Of a DNA stretch of 64,000 bases, positions 26,198 to 35,730 are shown one piece after another (position 1 is the first letter of the stretch; every line of letters starts with the position of its first letter). The notes under the pieces are model-generated. The model saw only the letters and a program-made list of their open reading frames with translations. It searched no databases and had not been told where the DNA came from. Source of the stretch: Proteiniphilum acetatigenes DSM 18083 (GTDB taxonomy: Bacteria; Bacteroidota; Bacteroidia; Bacteroidales; Dysgonomonadaceae); NCBI RefSeq assembly GCF_000380985.1, contig NZ_KB905692.1:186001-250000 (forward strand), written 5' to 3'. Position numbers and translations under genes: made by a program.

Positions 26198-28363
26198 ATG
26201 ACGAATCCAATTGTAAAGCAGATCGAGCTGTCAGACGGACGCACGATTACGCTGGAGACGGGGAAACTGGCAAAACAGGCCGATGGTTCCGTCACCCTTC
26301 GTATGGGTGACACCATGCTGCTGGCCACCGTTTGTGCCGCCAAAGATGCAACCCCCGGAACCGATTTTATGCCGTTACAGGTTGAATACAGAGAAAAATT
26401 TGCCTCATCCGGACGTTTTCCGGGTGGTTTTATGAAACGAGAAGGAAAACCTTCCGATTCTGAGGTGCTGACCAGCCGGTTGATCGACCGCGCACTGCGT
26501 CCCCTCTTTCCCGATGACTACCATGCCGATGTTTTTGTAAACGTCATCCTCTACTCCTCCAACGGTGAAGATATGCCCGACGCATTGGCCGGACTGGCCG
26601 CTTCTGCCGCACTGGCCGTTTCGGACATACCTTTCAACGGACCAATATCTGAAGTACGTGTGGCACGTATTGACGGACAGTTCATTATCAACCCCACATT
26701 TAAGCAGTTACAACAAGCCGACATCGATATCATGGTGGGTGCTACCATCGACAATATCATGATGGTGGAAGGTGAGATGAATGAAGTGTCTGAAGCGGAA
26801 ATGCTCGATGCCATCAAATTTGCTCACGAAGAGATCAAAAAGCATTGCCGCGCACAGATGGAACTAACCGAAATGGCAGGAAAAACGGTAAAACGCACCT
26901 ACTGCCACGAAGAGAACGACGAAGAACTCCGCAAACAAGTATGGGACAAATGCTACCAAAAAGCTTATGCAGTAGCGTCTTCTCAGAATCCTAACAAACA
27001 TGAGCGGATAGAAGCTTTCGAATCAATCCTGGAAGAATTCCTGGAATCGATCCCCGAAGAAGAAAGAGACGAGAAAAAACCATTGGTAGCCCGCTACTAT
27101 CACGCTGTAGAGAAAGAGGCAATGCGCCGCTGCATCCTCGATGAAGGAAAACGTCTCGACGGTCGTAACTCTACCGAAATTCGTCCGATCTGGAGCGAAG
27201 TAGATTTTGTTCCCGGACCTCATGGTTCAGCGCTCTTCACCCGCGGTGAAACACAGTCGTTGACAACCGTCACACTGGGCACCAAACTAGATGAAAAGAT
27301 TGTAGACGATGTACTGGTGCACGGCACCGACCGCTTCCTGTTGCACTATAATTTCCCGCCTTTTTCTACCGGAGAAGCCCGTCCGCAACGTGCTACCGGC
27401 CGTCGCGAGATAGGACACGGCAACTTGGCGCACCGTGCCCTCAAACGGATGATCCCACAAGGCTATCCTTATGTGGTGCGTGTGGTGTCGGATATCCTGG
27501 AGTCGAACGGCTCATCATCTATGGCTACCGTCTGTGCAGGTACATTGGCACTGATGGATGCCGGAGTGAACCTCAAAAAACCGGTGAGCGGCATCGCCAT
27601 GGGATTGATCTCGGAAAACAAAGGACAGAATTTTGCCGTCCTTTCCGACATCTTAGGCGACGAAGATCACTTAGGAGATATGGACTTTAAAGTGTGCGGC
27701 ACCAAAGACGGTATCACCGCCACACAAATGGACATCAAAGTGGACGGACTCTCCTATGAGATCCTCGAAAAAGCTCTGGCACAGGCCAAAGCCGGTCGTG
27801 AACACATCATGGGAAAAATGATGGAGACCCTCTCGGAACCCCGTGCCGACCTGAAACCGCATGCTCCGCGGATCGAAGTGATCGAGATACCGAAAGACTT
27901 TATCGGCGCTGTCATCGGCCCGGGTGGAAAAATCATCCAGGGAATGCAGGAAGAAACGGGTACCGTCATCACTATCGAAGAGATCGACAACAAAGGACGC
28001 GTGGAAATATCTGCCAACAACAAGGCTTCCATCGATGCCGCCATGGCGAAGATCAAAGGTATTGTAGCTATCCCCGAAATCGGAGAGGTATATGAAGCCA
28101 CTGTTCGTTCCGTAATGCCTTATGGTCTTTTCTGCGAGTTCCTTCCGGGAAAAGACGGACTCCTGCATATCTCCGAAATCGAATGGAGACGGTTGGAGAG
28201 AACGGAAGACGCAGGTATCAAGGAAGGTGATAAGATACAGGTGAAACTGATGGATATCGACCCGAGAACCGGTAAATTCAAACTGTCACGTAAAGTATTG
28301 CTTCCACGCCCCGAAAGGCCTGAACGCCCTGAAAGAAGCGGCAGCCAGGGTATAGAGTATTAA
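26198..28363 (+). CDS. pnp: Polyribonucleotide nucleotidyltransferase (PNPase)
   Basis: This is a 721-residue protein that degrades RNA 3' to 5' by phosphorolysis in the cytoplasm. Two RNase PH domains are visible (first from [19 protein letters not shown], second around [19 protein letters not shown] with the active-site region [20 protein letters not shown]). They are followed by a KH domain ([20 protein letters not shown], about 575-625) and an S1 domain ([18 protein letters not shown], about 645-710). I choose the ATG giving [14 protein letters not shown]; a longer frame would begin inside the promoter element. It is a single gene bounded by terminators. Confidence 0.97.
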   Translation: MTNPIVKQIELSDGRTITLETGKLAKQADGSVTLRMGDTMLLATVCAAKDATPGTDFMPLQVEYREKFASSGRFPGGFMKREGKPSDSEVLTSRLIDRALRPLFPDDYHADVFVNVILYSSNGEDMPDALAGLAASAALAVSDIPFNGPISEVRVARIDGQFIINPTFKQLQQADIDIMVGATIDNIMMVEGEMNEVSEAEMLDAIKFAHEEIKKHCRAQMELTEMAGKTVKRTYCHEENDEELRKQVWDKCYQKAYAVASSQNPNKHERIEAFESILEEFLESIPEEERDEKKPLVARYYHAVEKEAMRRCILDEGKRLDGRNSTEIRPIWSEVDFVPGPHGSALFTRGETQSLTTVTLGTKLDEKIVDDVLVHGTDRFLLHYNFPPFSTGEARPQRATGRREIGHGNLAHRALKRMIPQGYPYVVRVVSDILESNGSSSMATVCAGTLALMDAGVNLKKPVSGIAMGLISENKGQNFAVLSDILGDEDHLGDMDFKVCGTKDGITATQMDIKVDGLSYEILEKALAQAKAGREHIMGKMMETLSEPRADLKPHAPRIEVIEIPKDFIGAVIGPGGKIIQGMQEETGTVITIEEIDNKGRVEISANNKASIDAAMAKIKGIVAIPEIGEVYEATVRSVMPYGLFCEFLPGKDGLLHISEIEWRRLERTEDAGIKEGDKIQVKLMDIDPRTGKFKLSRKVLLPRPERPERPERSGSQGIEY

Positions 28364-28385
28364 ACAGACAACATATTTATAGTAA

Positions 28386-28416
28386 AAGCGAGCCTTTTCC
28401 GGGTTCGCTTTTTTTT
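28386..28416 (+). terminator. Rho-independent terminator of pnp
   Basis: AAGCGAGCC pairs with GGGTTCGCTT around TTTTCC and is followed by eight T residues, 22 bases after the pnp stop. Confidence 0.88.
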
Positions 28417-28448
28417 GTGTTTTTCTCAAACATAAATCCTGTTTATTG

Positions 28449-28480
28449 TTTGTTTATCTTAACTTTATCTTTTATTTTTG
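28449..28480 (+). promoter_or_regulatory. Bacteroidota-type promoter of small gene
   Basis: TTTG (28449-28452) and TATTTTTG (28473-28480, TAnnTTTG) are separated by exactly 20 bases. Transcription should start about 7 bases further on, just before the ATG of the small gene. Confidence 0.7.
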
Positions 28481-28504
28481 TACAAAATAGATAATTTAAA
28501 AACA

Positions 28505-28738
28505 ATGAAAAAGAAGATCTACATCTCCGGGAAAAGAAGAAACACAGTCAGGGATCCTGAAGCTGATTATAAGGTTTCTTCCGAAACTAAATTCAGTACA
28601 AAGAAAAGAAAAGACAAACAACAAAAACTTTTCGATAAAACATTGACGCCGGAAAACTTCCCAAACAATTGTGTCACACTGGATACTTTTTTTAGTGACT
28701 TAGAAGATTATATCCACCGGAGTTTTACCTTATTCTGA
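28505..28738 (+). CDS. Small basic protein, possibly frameshifted
   Basis: From the ATG downstream of a good promoter the frame encodes 77 residues (MKKKIYISGKRRN ... DYIHRSFTLF), lysine-rich with no recognised domain. I reject the TTG start upstream because it lies inside the -7 element. An open frame in the +1 phase overlaps its 3' end, continues to 28874 and reads like protein (PYSEWKTVKQINPKGKRLL, GNYVIVDRILASSM). The intact gene may therefore have been about 120 residues and suffered a one-base frameshift. Function unknown; a toxin-antitoxin-like protein is one possibility. Confidence 0.5.
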   Translation: MKKKIYISGKRRNTVRDPEADYKVSSETKFSTKKRKDKQQKLFDKTLTPENFPNNCVTLDTFFSDLEDYIHRSFTLF

Positions 28739-28874
28739 GTGGAAAACAGTAAAACAAATCAATCCGAAAGGCAAACGACTATTATCGAAAAATAAACACT
28801 GGAATATTGTATTCCATATCTCAGGAAATTATGTAATAGTAGATAGGATTTTAGCATCCTCTATGATAAAATGA
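28704..28874 (+). pseudogene. Possible shifted 3' part of the small gene
   Basis: An open stretch of 56 codons without an ATG follows an in-frame TAG and ends at a TGA. The predicted peptide is protein-like (EWKTVKQINPKGKRLLSKN, NIVFHISGNYVIVDRI) and continues naturally from the preceding small gene if one base is gained or skipped near its end. Sequencing error, a real frameshift or a programmed shift cannot be told apart here. The remaining bases up to the next promoter show no feature. Confidence 0.4.
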
Positions 28875-28988
28875 ATTCGGAAACATCCTAACGCAGAACC
28901 CCAATATAAAGATTGTTTCGGTCAAAATGAGGTATATTTAGAATCATTCTAATTTTGAAAATTTAAAACTTTATGGGCTTATTTTTTG

Positions 28989-28996
28989 TACATTTG
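28989..28996 (+). promoter_or_regulatory. -7 promoter element of the ior operon
   Basis: TACATTTG is an exact TAnnTTTG match about 90 bases before iorA. No TTTG box lies at the optimal spacing, so the promoter may need an activator. Confidence 0.5.
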
Positions 28997-29039
28997 CAAC
29001 TTGAATCTTTGATTTTTGAATAAAAACACACTATTAGGA

Positions 29040-29073
29040 GGTTTTTTGTATAATTCACAATCTGCAAAAACCT
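29040..29073 (+). promoter_or_regulatory. Leader hairpin before iorA
   Basis: GGTTTTTTG pairs with CAAAAACC in the transcribed leader, ending about 10 bases before the iorA start. It has no T-run and is preceded by an unused AGGAG. A role in translation control is possible but unproved. Confidence 0.35.
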
Positions 29074-29083
29074 ACTGAAAAAT

Positions 29084-30673
29084 ATGTACAAACAACTATT
29101 ACTGGGAGCCGAAGCCATTGCGCAGGCAGCGCTGGATGCCGGAATATCCGGGGTATATGCTTATCCGGGCACTCCTTCTACGGAAATTACGGAGTTTATA
29201 CAACAGTCGGTACAGACCAACGGGATACAGGTACGGTCGGCATGGGCGACGAACGAGAAAACAGCTTTCGAAGCCGCACTGGGAATGTCATACGCAGGAA
29301 AACGAAGTCTGACCTGCATGAAGCATGTAGGGTTGAATGTGGCTGCCGACGCATTCATGAATGCGGCCGTTACCGGTATACACGGGGGACTGGTAGTAGC
29401 AGTAGCGGATGACCCTTCGATGCACTCGTCGCAAAACGAACAGGATAGCCGTGTATACGGTAAATTCGCCATGATCCCTATACTGGAACCTGCCAACCAG
29501 CAGGAAGCCTATGATATGGTACGCTACGGATTCGACCTGTCGGAAAAAACGGAATTACCCGTGATGCTGCGTATCCCTACGCGACTCTCCCACTCACGTG
29601 CAGCAATCATGCGCGGAGAAGCGCGGAAACAAAACGGGCTACATCCTTCCGGAGATAAGGGGAAATGGATACTCCTGCCTGCAAACGCCCGGAAAAACTA
29701 CCAACGCCTGCTCGAAAAACAACAGGAACTGGCAGTTTCCTCGGAATTATCGGATTTTAACCGGATAACGGAAGGGGAAGGTTCCATAGCCGTCATCGCT
29801 TTCGGCATTGCTTATAATTACGCGATGGAAGTGATCAAATCGTATAACCTCCATATTCCGGTACTTAAAATATCGCAATACCCTCTACCTGAAAAGAAAA
29901 TAAAAAAATTTTCAGAGAGATATTCCTCCGTGCTTATTGCCGAAGAAGGGTACCCCATTTACGAAGAATTATTGAAAGGATATTTCGGAAACGGAAAATT
30001 CCGTGGACGGCTGGATGGTGCGCTGCCCCGTACGGGAGAACTCTCTCCCAACCTGTTGGCTCAAGCGCTGAAAGTGGATACGGGAGAAATAAGAACTGTG
30101 CCCGGAATTGTAACGGGACGGCCGCCCATGCTATGCAAAGGTTGTAGCCACAGAGACCTGTTCGACGCCATCAACCGTGTAATGGAAAATTATCCGGAGC
30201 ATCATGTCTTCGGGGATATCGGGTGTTACACGCTGGGGGCCTTACCACCCTACAGTGCCATCAGCACCTGCGTGGATATGGGTGCGGCCATTACCATGGC
30301 AAAAGGCGCTGCCGACGCAGGAATACGACCGGCCTTGTGTGTAATCGGGGATTCTACCTTTACCCATTCGGGAATGACAGGGTTGCTCGATGCGGTGAAC
30401 GACCGGTCGCCCATGACCGTCATCATATCGGACAACGGCACTACGGCAATGACAGGAGGGCAGGACTCGGCGGGAACAGGCCGTTTCTATGATATATGTA
30501 GAGGAATCGGTGTGGAGGAGGAACACATCCGGTTGGTAGTACCGTTGAAAAAAAACCTCGAAAACAACGTAACAATACTAAAAGAAGAACTCGACTATGA
30601 AGGTGTTTCCGTGATCATCGCCCAACGGGAATGTGTACAGACAGCGAAAAAAGGTGGAAAAGTGGGAAAGTGA
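29084..30673 (+). CDS. iorA: Indolepyruvate:ferredoxin oxidoreductase, alpha subunit (no ferredoxin domain)
   Basis: The 529-residue TPP enzyme oxidatively decarboxylates arylpyruvates from Trp, Phe and Tyr to arylacetyl-CoA with ferredoxin as acceptor. The pyrimidine-binding part opens YAYPGTPSTEITEFI and contains ATNEKTAFEAALGMSYAGKR. The TPP pyrophosphate part has CKGCSHRDLFDAI, GDIGCYTLGALPPYS and the metal-binding GDSTFTHSGMTG followed by VIISDN. Many archaeal IorA proteins are about 100 residues longer, with a C-terminal 2x[4Fe-4S] ferredoxin module; this protein ends after the TPP domain with no cysteine clusters, so electrons must leave by CKGC-linked or external iron-sulphur proteins. 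iorB lies downstream. Confidence 0.92.
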   Translation: MYKQLLLGAEAIAQAALDAGISGVYAYPGTPSTEITEFIQQSVQTNGIQVRSAWATNEKTAFEAALGMSYAGKRSLTCMKHVGLNVAADAFMNAAVTGIHGGLVVAVADDPSMHSSQNEQDSRVYGKFAMIPILEPANQQEAYDMVRYGFDLSEKTELPVMLRIPTRLSHSRAAIMRGEARKQNGLHPSGDKGKWILLPANARKNYQRLLEKQQELAVSSELSDFNRITEGEGSIAVIAFGIAYNYAMEVIKSYNLHIPVLKISQYPLPEKKIKKFSERYSSVLIAEEGYPIYEELLKGYFGNGKFRGRLDGALPRTGELSPNLLAQALKVDTGEIRTVPGIVTGRPPMLCKGCSHRDLFDAINRVMENYPEHHVFGDIGCYTLGALPPYSAISTCVDMGAAITMAKGAADAGIRPALCVIGDSTFTHSGMTGLLDAVNDRSPMTVIISDNGTTAMTGGQDSAGTGRFYDICRGIGVEEEHIRLVVPLKKNLENNVTILKEELDYEGVSVIIAQRECVQTAKKGGKVGK

Positions 30674-30760
30674 TAAAATGGGAAGGTAGGATAACTTGTC
30701 CCGATTCTTCGGGAAGTAGTGAATAATTAAAAAAGAAGTGGAGAAGTCAAGAAGTTTGAA

Positions 30761-30788
30761 AATCTTGAATCTTGAATTTTGAATTTCC
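30761..30788. repeat. Heptamer array, unit AATCTTG
   Basis: Units AATCTTG, AATCTTG, AATTTTG and a decayed fourth lie between iorA and iorB. They are the reverse complement of the ATTCAAG family seen before the aminotransferase gene. The spacer also has purine-rich GAAG repeats. Confidence 0.7.
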
Positions 30789-30825
30789 ATAGTCTTGGTT
30801 TTTGAATCTTGTATCTAAAAAATAT

Positions 30826-31401
30826 ATGCATAAGAATATCATTATTGCAGGTGTCGGAGGCCAGGGGATACTTACCATTGCGTCGATCATCGACCTGGCG
30901 GCCATGAACCTGGGACTGAACGTAAAACAAGCTGAGGTACACGGTATGAGCCAGCGCGGCGGTGCGGTGGAATCGCACCTGCGTATCTCATCGGAAGAGA
31001 TCTTTTCGGATCTGATACCGCTCGGCAAAGCAGACCTGATCCTGTCGATCGAACCCATGGAGGCGCTCCGTTATCTCCCTTTCCTGTCGCCCGCGGGTGT
31101 TATCGTCACTGCAACCGAACCTTATAAGAATATTCCGGGCTATCCGGATGAGGAGACATTGCTAGAGACTATCAGGAAATCGGCCGCACACCTGCCGGTA
31201 GAAGCAGAGTCACTGGCCAGAAAGGCAGGAAGCCCGAAGACTTTCAATGTGGTTATGCTGGGAGCCGCTTCGCCTTATCTGGGGATAGGAGAAAAAGAAC
31301 TGGAAAAAGCAATCGGATTGTTTTTTGAGAGAAAAGGAGAAGAAATAATCGATATGAATATAAAAGCATTCAGGCTTGGAAAAGAATATGCGTCGGAATA
31401 A
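30826..31401 (+). CDS. iorB: Indolepyruvate:ferredoxin oxidoreductase, beta subunit
   Basis: The 191-residue protein is the gamma/beta-type subunit of the 2-oxoacid:acceptor oxidoreductase family that completes the enzyme with IorA. The diagnostic N-terminus [18 protein letters not shown] and the motif [20 protein letters not shown] are both present. I choose the ATG giving [12 protein letters not shown]; the eight extra upstream residues fall in the repeat-bearing spacer. The next gene's likely start lies one base after this stop, so translation is coupled. Confidence 0.93.
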   Translation: MHKNIIIAGVGGQGILTIASIIDLAAMNLGLNVKQAEVHGMSQRGGAVESHLRISSEEIFSDLIPLGKADLILSIEPMEALRYLPFLSPAGVIVTATEPYKNIPGYPDEETLLETIRKSAAHLPVEAESLARKAGSPKTFNVVMLGAASPYLGIGEKELEKAIGLFFERKGEEIIDMNIKAFRLGKEYASE

Positions 31402-31402
31402 G

Positions 31403-32698
31403 ATGATTTGGAACCCCGAAAGGGAATGTGCGGAAAGAGAACAGATGCACGCGCTGCAAAGCAGGCAACTCTCTGCCATGATACAACGGATGTACGACCA
31501 CGTGCCGTTTTACAGAGAACAACTGAAAGAGAGAGGAATTGAACCGGGCGATATACGGAGCGTGGATCAGCTGAAATTGCTTCCGTTCACTACCAAAACC
31601 GATCTGAGGGAGAACTATCCGTTCGGACTCTTCACCGTGCACCAGAATGAGGTGGTACGGATACATGCTTCAAGCGGCACAACAGGAAAACCAACAGTGG
31701 TAGGTTACACCCAGCAGGATATCGATATCTGGGCGGAAGTGGTGGCGCGCAGCCTGACCATGGCGGACATCCACTGCGGCGATACCATTCAGATAGCCTA
31801 CGGCTACGGCCCCTTCACCGGAGGATTGGGGCTGCACTACGGCGCCGAGAAAGTGGGAGCAACGGTCATTCCTATATCGAGCGGTAATACCAGAAAACAG
31901 TTGCAGTTCATGACCGATTTCAATGCCACCATCCTGGCATGTACACCGTCGTACGCAGCACATCTGGGCGAAAGCATCCTGAAAGAGGGTATCTCCCCGG
32001 AAGATGTCAAACTGCGGGCAGGCGTCTTCGGCGCGGAGCCGTGGTCGAACGAGATGCGCAGGGAGATAGAAAAATTACTACATATCAAAGCATACGACAT
32101 TTACGGCCTGAGTGAAGTGATCGGGCCGGGCGTCTCCATGGAGTGCGAGTGCCAATGTGGGAACCATATCTTCGAAGATCATTTCATCCCGGAGATCATC
32201 CATCCCGAAACACTGGAGGTACTGCCGGACGGGGAAATGGGTGAACTGGTATTCACTACGGTAAGTAAAGAGGCAATGCCCCTGCTGCGCTACCGGACAC
32301 GCGACCTTACACGGTTGCACCGGGAGAAATGCGACTGTGGGCGGACGCTGGTACGTATGGAGAAATGCCTGGGACGTACCGACGACATGCTGATCATCCG
32401 CGGCGTGAACGTTTTTCCCTCGCAAGTGGAATCGGTGCTGATGGAGATGTCTGAGACCTCACCCCATTACCAACTTATCGTCCGCAGGGAAAACAATCTC
32501 GATACGCTGGAAGTTCTGGTGGAGATCGATGAGAAGAACTGGTCGGACAGCATCCGCGAACTGGAAGGGATCCGGCGGCGCATCGACCATAACATCAAAA
32601 GCCTGCTGGGGATCAGTGCGATCATCAGATTAGTGGAACCTAACAGCATAGAGCGTTCCGAAGGAAAAGCAAAACGGATCATCGACCACAGGAAATAA
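31403..32698 (+). CDS. paaK: Phenylacetate-CoA ligase family protein
   Basis: The 431-residue adenylate-forming enzyme has the P-loop-like motif [16 protein letters not shown] (about 89-104), the family signature [15 protein letters not shown], the core [14 protein letters not shown] and the C-terminal hinge [19 protein letters not shown]. PaaK joins phenylacetate to CoA using ATP. Next to iorAB the reaction may run in reverse, releasing arylacetate and conserving energy, or may handle re-uptake; direction cannot be read from sequence. The start MIWNPERE matches the usual family N-terminus and abuts the iorB stop. Confidence 0.93.
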   Translation: MIWNPERECAEREQMHALQSRQLSAMIQRMYDHVPFYREQLKERGIEPGDIRSVDQLKLLPFTTKTDLRENYPFGLFTVHQNEVVRIHASSGTTGKPTVVGYTQQDIDIWAEVVARSLTMADIHCGDTIQIAYGYGPFTGGLGLHYGAEKVGATVIPISSGNTRKQLQFMTDFNATILACTPSYAAHLGESILKEGISPEDVKLRAGVFGAEPWSNEMRREIEKLLHIKAYDIYGLSEVIGPGVSMECECQCGNHIFEDHFIPEIIHPETLEVLPDGEMGELVFTTVSKEAMPLLRYRTRDLTRLHREKCDCGRTLVRMEKCLGRTDDMLIIRGVNVFPSQVESVLMEMSETSPHYQLIVRRENNLDTLEVLVEIDEKNWSDSIRELEGIRRRIDHNIKSLLGISAIIRLVEPNSIERSEGKAKRIIDHRK

Positions 32699-32738
32699 AA
32701 AATTAATTCATTACCAAATCACCAAAATAATCAACAGG

Positions 32739-33164
32739 ATGCATATTCAACAATTATCTGTTTTTCTGGAAGACCGGTCGGGAAGGCTTACGGGGTTAAC
32801 CCGTATTCTGGCCGAACATGATATAAACATTACTGCGCTCAACCTGGCCGAGACAACGGATTACGGCATTGTGCGCATGGTGGTGGGAAGGCCTGCACTG
32901 GCAAAGGAAGTACTGGAAAAAGCAGGATTTTCGATCGGACTGACCGACGTGGCCTGCGTGAACATACCCGACGAGCCGGGTTCGCTTTATCAGATATTAA
33001 AGATACTCACTGAAGAGAATATCAATGTGGACTATATGTATGCTTTTTCAAACCGTGATGTGGCACTGGCAGTCATCCGCACAGCAGATATATCCGCCGT
33101 AACCGAGGTACTGGAAAATAGAGGTGTGAAACTACTGTCCCAATGTGATATTTATCAGCTTTGA
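32739..33164 (+). CDS. Tandem ACT-domain protein
   Basis: This 141-residue protein consists of two ACT domains: the first (IQQLSVFLEDRSGRLTGLTR, about 1-65) and the second (VACVNIPDEPGSLYQILKIL, about 70-140). ACT domains bind amino acids as allosteric effectors. Such stand-alone proteins commonly follow paaK in amino-acid-fermenting anaerobes. It probably senses aromatic or branched-chain amino acids and modulates PaaK or the ior enzyme, a context inference. No catalytic domain is attached. Confidence 0.88.
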   Translation: MHIQQLSVFLEDRSGRLTGLTRILAEHDINITALNLAETTDYGIVRMVVGRPALAKEVLEKAGFSIGLTDVACVNIPDEPGSLYQILKILTEENINVDYMYAFSNRDVALAVIRTADISAVTEVLENRGVKLLSQCDIYQL

Positions 33165-33175
33165 GCAGATTTCAT

Positions 33176-33274
33176 ATTCAAGATTCAAGATTCAAAATTC
33201 AAGATTTAAGATTAAGCCTCAACAAATTTGTGATTATCAATTGTCAATTATCAATTATCAACTGTCAATTATCA
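33176..33274. repeat. Two heptamer arrays (ATTCAAG, then ATTATCA)
   Basis: Units of ATTCAAG and variants (five units and a six-base remnant) run from 33176, and after a short break six units of ATTATCA/ATTGTCA run to 33274, three bases before the aminotransferase ATG. Because no unit contains a stop on this strand, the array is readable as protein in frame with the gene, but I treat it as untranslated spacer. Confidence 0.85.
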
Positions 33275-33277
33275 ACT

Positions 33278-34477
33278 ATGACCCGATTCGCAAGCAGTGT
33301 CACAAATCTCCGCTCTTCGGAGATACGTGACCTGATGAGCCTCGCTACGGCTCCCGATATAATCTCTTTTGCCGGCGGCATGCCGGGAAATGAGCTGTTC
33401 CCACTCGAAACCCTTGACCGGATCTATCAATCCCTCACGGAAAAGGAAAAACAGACGGCGTTACAGTATGGGCCTACCACAGGGCTGCCTTCGTTGCTGG
33501 AGTCGTTGTCGGACTACCTCGAAAAAAAGGGATTGCCGGTAAAGAGCAACCGGTTGATGATCACCACCGGCTCACTACAGGCCATACACATCCTCGCAAA
33601 GGCATTTATCGACCCTGGGGATCCGGTTTTGGTAGAAAACCCTGGCTTTATCGGAGCACTCTCCGCTTTCCGTGCTTATCAGGCAAACCTGGTCTCCATA
33701 CCGCTGAAAGAGGACGGAATGGATATCGATCAGCTCAAAAAGAGGCTCGAAACCACCCTACCCGCTCCAAAATTCCTTTACTATACGCCTAATTTCCATA
33801 ATCCTGCCGGAATCATCTACTCACGGAAGGTGAAACAGGAAATGATGGCTCTGTTAAAAGAAAGGGAAATCCCCGTGATCGAAGATGACGCCTACAGCGA
33901 GCTCTATTTTTACGACGAGGATCTGCCGGAGATGCGGCTGATGAAGGCCACGGATCCGGAGGGGATCGATGTCTGCTACACCGGGTCGTTCTCCAAAATA
34001 TTGGGACCGGGATTACGCCTGGGATGGATGCTGGTGCCGGAAGAGATCTACCGGAAATGCGAACTGATCAAACAATCGATCGATGCCTGCTCACCCAGCA
34101 TATCGCAAGTGATTGCCGACAAGTTTATCAGGCAGGGGGATGTCTACCGTTATACAGCAAGTGTACGGCAGGAATATAAGAAGCGCGGATTGGCCATGAT
34201 CGAAGCACTGAAGGCATCCCTACCGGATTATGTATCCTTCGAACAACCACGTGGAGGATTCTATACCTGGTTACAGTTACCGGAAGGTTGCGACGCGACC
34301 GCCATTTTGAAAAAATCAATTGAGAAAGGGGTAGTCTTCGTGACGGGAAAAACTTTCGATCCCGACGGGATTCAAAATAATTTTATGCGGGTATCATTTT
34401 GCAATACCGATGTGGAAACCATCCGGCGGGGTGTACCACTGATTGCCGAGGCTATTAAAGAAGTGTGCGGCCCGTGA
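33278..34477 (+). CDS. PLP-dependent aminotransferase, class I/II (MocR/LysN-like group)
   Basis: The 399-residue enzyme shows fold-type I motifs: the N-terminal ISFAGGMPGNELFP, the nucleotide-like turn QYGPTTGLPSLLESL, the substrate-side YYTPNFHNPAGIIYS, the conserved VIEDDAYSELYF and the PLP lysine in GSFSKILGPGLRLGW (Lys240). This subgroup includes 2-aminoadipate and aromatic/branched-chain aminotransferases. With iorAB and paaK it supplies the first step, turning an amino acid into its 2-oxoacid. I choose MTRFASSVTNLRSSEI as start because the upstream in-frame extension is a translated heptamer repeat. Confidence 0.9.
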   Translation: MTRFASSVTNLRSSEIRDLMSLATAPDIISFAGGMPGNELFPLETLDRIYQSLTEKEKQTALQYGPTTGLPSLLESLSDYLEKKGLPVKSNRLMITTGSLQAIHILAKAFIDPGDPVLVENPGFIGALSAFRAYQANLVSIPLKEDGMDIDQLKKRLETTLPAPKFLYYTPNFHNPAGIIYSRKVKQEMMALLKEREIPVIEDDAYSELYFYDEDLPEMRLMKATDPEGIDVCYTGSFSKILGPGLRLGWMLVPEEIYRKCELIKQSIDACSPSISQVIADKFIRQGDVYRYTASVRQEYKKRGLAMIEALKASLPDYVSFEQPRGGFYTWLQLPEGCDATAILKKSIEKGVVFVTGKTFDPDGIQNNFMRVSFCNTDVETIRRGVPLIAEAIKEVCGP

Positions 34478-34486
34478 GCCGCACAC
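34463..34486. terminator. Convergent hairpin between aminotransferase and oadB
   Basis: GTGTGCGGC pairs with GCCGCACAC with the aminotransferase TGA at the loop edge. It lies between two convergent genes and lacks a long T-run on either strand, so it is a weak bidirectional terminator at best. Confidence 0.55.
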
Positions 34487-34518
34487 CATATAATTAATTA
34501 CAATTTTAGCCGTTTTTA

Positions 34519-35727
34519 TCAACCTAAAAACGAGATCAATACACCTGCCGCCACAGCCGAGCCGATCACGCCGGATACGTTGCTGGCCATACAGTACTGC
34601 AGGATATGATTCGACTTATCGTATTTCAAGGCCATTTCATTGGCTACACGAGAGGCCATGGGTACGGCACTCAGTCCCGTAGCGCCCACAAGGGGGTTGA
34701 TCTTTTTCTTCGAGAACATATTGGTGACCTTCACAGCCAAGATTCCACCGGCTACCGAAACGGCAAAAGCAAGGAATCCCCCTACAATAATACCCAGTGT
34801 CTGGCCTGAGAGGAATACTTCCGATGTCATGGTAGCTCCTACAGTCAACCCCAAAAAGATGGTAGCCGTGTTCATGATGGGGCCGGAAGCTGCCTCGGCA
34901 AGTCGGCCTGTATTGGCGCCGATTTCCTTCACCAGGTTACCGAACAGCAACATCCCCAATAACGGTGCTGAAGAAGGTACGAAAACCGCCACAACCACTC
35001 CCAGCACGATCGGGAAAATGATCTTTACAATCTTCAGATGCTTGATATCATGCTTGGGCGGATATTGTTTATCCATCTTCTTCATATGAATTTTAAACTC
35101 CTTCTCGGTCATCAGCAATTTAGCCACCGCCGGGATGATCACAGGCACTAAAGCCATATAGGAATAGGCAGCAATAGCGATAGGGCCTAACAAATGGGGA
35201 GCCAGCTTAATGGTGGTATAGATGGCTGTTGGCCCGTCGGCACCACCGATAATTCCGAGGGAAGCGGCTTCAGGCAGTGTAAAACCCATGATAACGGCGG
35301 CAAGCAATACCGAGAAGATACCGATCTGTGCCGCACCACCGAACAATGCGAGCTTGAGGTTACGCAGCATTGGCCCGAAATCGGTAAGCGCACCCACTCC
35401 CATAAAGATGACAGGCGGCAGGATACCGGTCTTGATCAGCGCGTAATAAAGGAAATTCATAATACCGTGCTGGTCAGCGATCTCAAGCAGATTCATATAA
35501 CTACCGTCGGTATGATGCACCAGGGCACTATCCACTATACCGAGCCCTGCGCCGGGCAGGTTGGCCAGTAACACACCAAAACCGATAGGGACAAGCAGAA
35601 GCGGTTCATACTCTTTAAAGATACCGAGATACAATAGGACAAATGCGATCACCCACATCAGAATGGTCTCCCACCCTATCATCCCGAATCCGGTCATTTC
35701 TGTCAGACTGGCAAAGATTTCACTCAT
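34519..35727 (-). CDS. oadB: Na+-translocating oxaloacetate decarboxylase, beta subunit
   Basis: The 402-residue polytopic membrane protein decarboxylates carboxybiotin and pumps Na+ outward. Family landmarks are PIGFGVLLANLPGAG, the re-entrant segment GIIGGADGPTAIYT with the conserved Asp, PVIIPAVAKLLMTEKE, and the C-terminal GATGLSAVPMASRVANEMA and NVSGVIGSAVAAGVL. The start lies 3 bases after the oadA stop, so the genes are translationally coupled. The encoded pump gains energy from decarboxylation in fermentation. Confidence 0.96.
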   Translation of the reverse strand: MSEIFASLTEMTGFGMIGWETILMWVIAFVLLYLGIFKEYEPLLLVPIGFGVLLANLPGAGLGIVDSALVHHTDGSYMNLLEIADQHGIMNFLYYALIKTGILPPVIFMGVGALTDFGPMLRNLKLALFGGAAQIGIFSVLLAAVIMGFTLPEAASLGIIGGADGPTAIYTTIKLAPHLLGPIAIAAYSYMALVPVIIPAVAKLLMTEKEFKIHMKKMDKQYPPKHDIKHLKIVKIIFPIVLGVVVAVFVPSSAPLLGMLLFGNLVKEIGANTGRLAEAASGPIMNTATIFLGLTVGATMTSEVFLSGQTLGIIVGGFLAFAVSVAGGILAVKVTNMFSKKKINPLVGATGLSAVPMASRVANEMALKYDKSNHILQYCMASNVSGVIGSAVAAGVLISFLG

Positions 35728-35730
35728 TTC

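Noticed and set aside
33161-33277. An N-terminal extension of the aminotransferase
   Set aside because: The 39 extra residues are a translation of heptamer repeats with no family similarity; the enzyme starts at the ATG after them.
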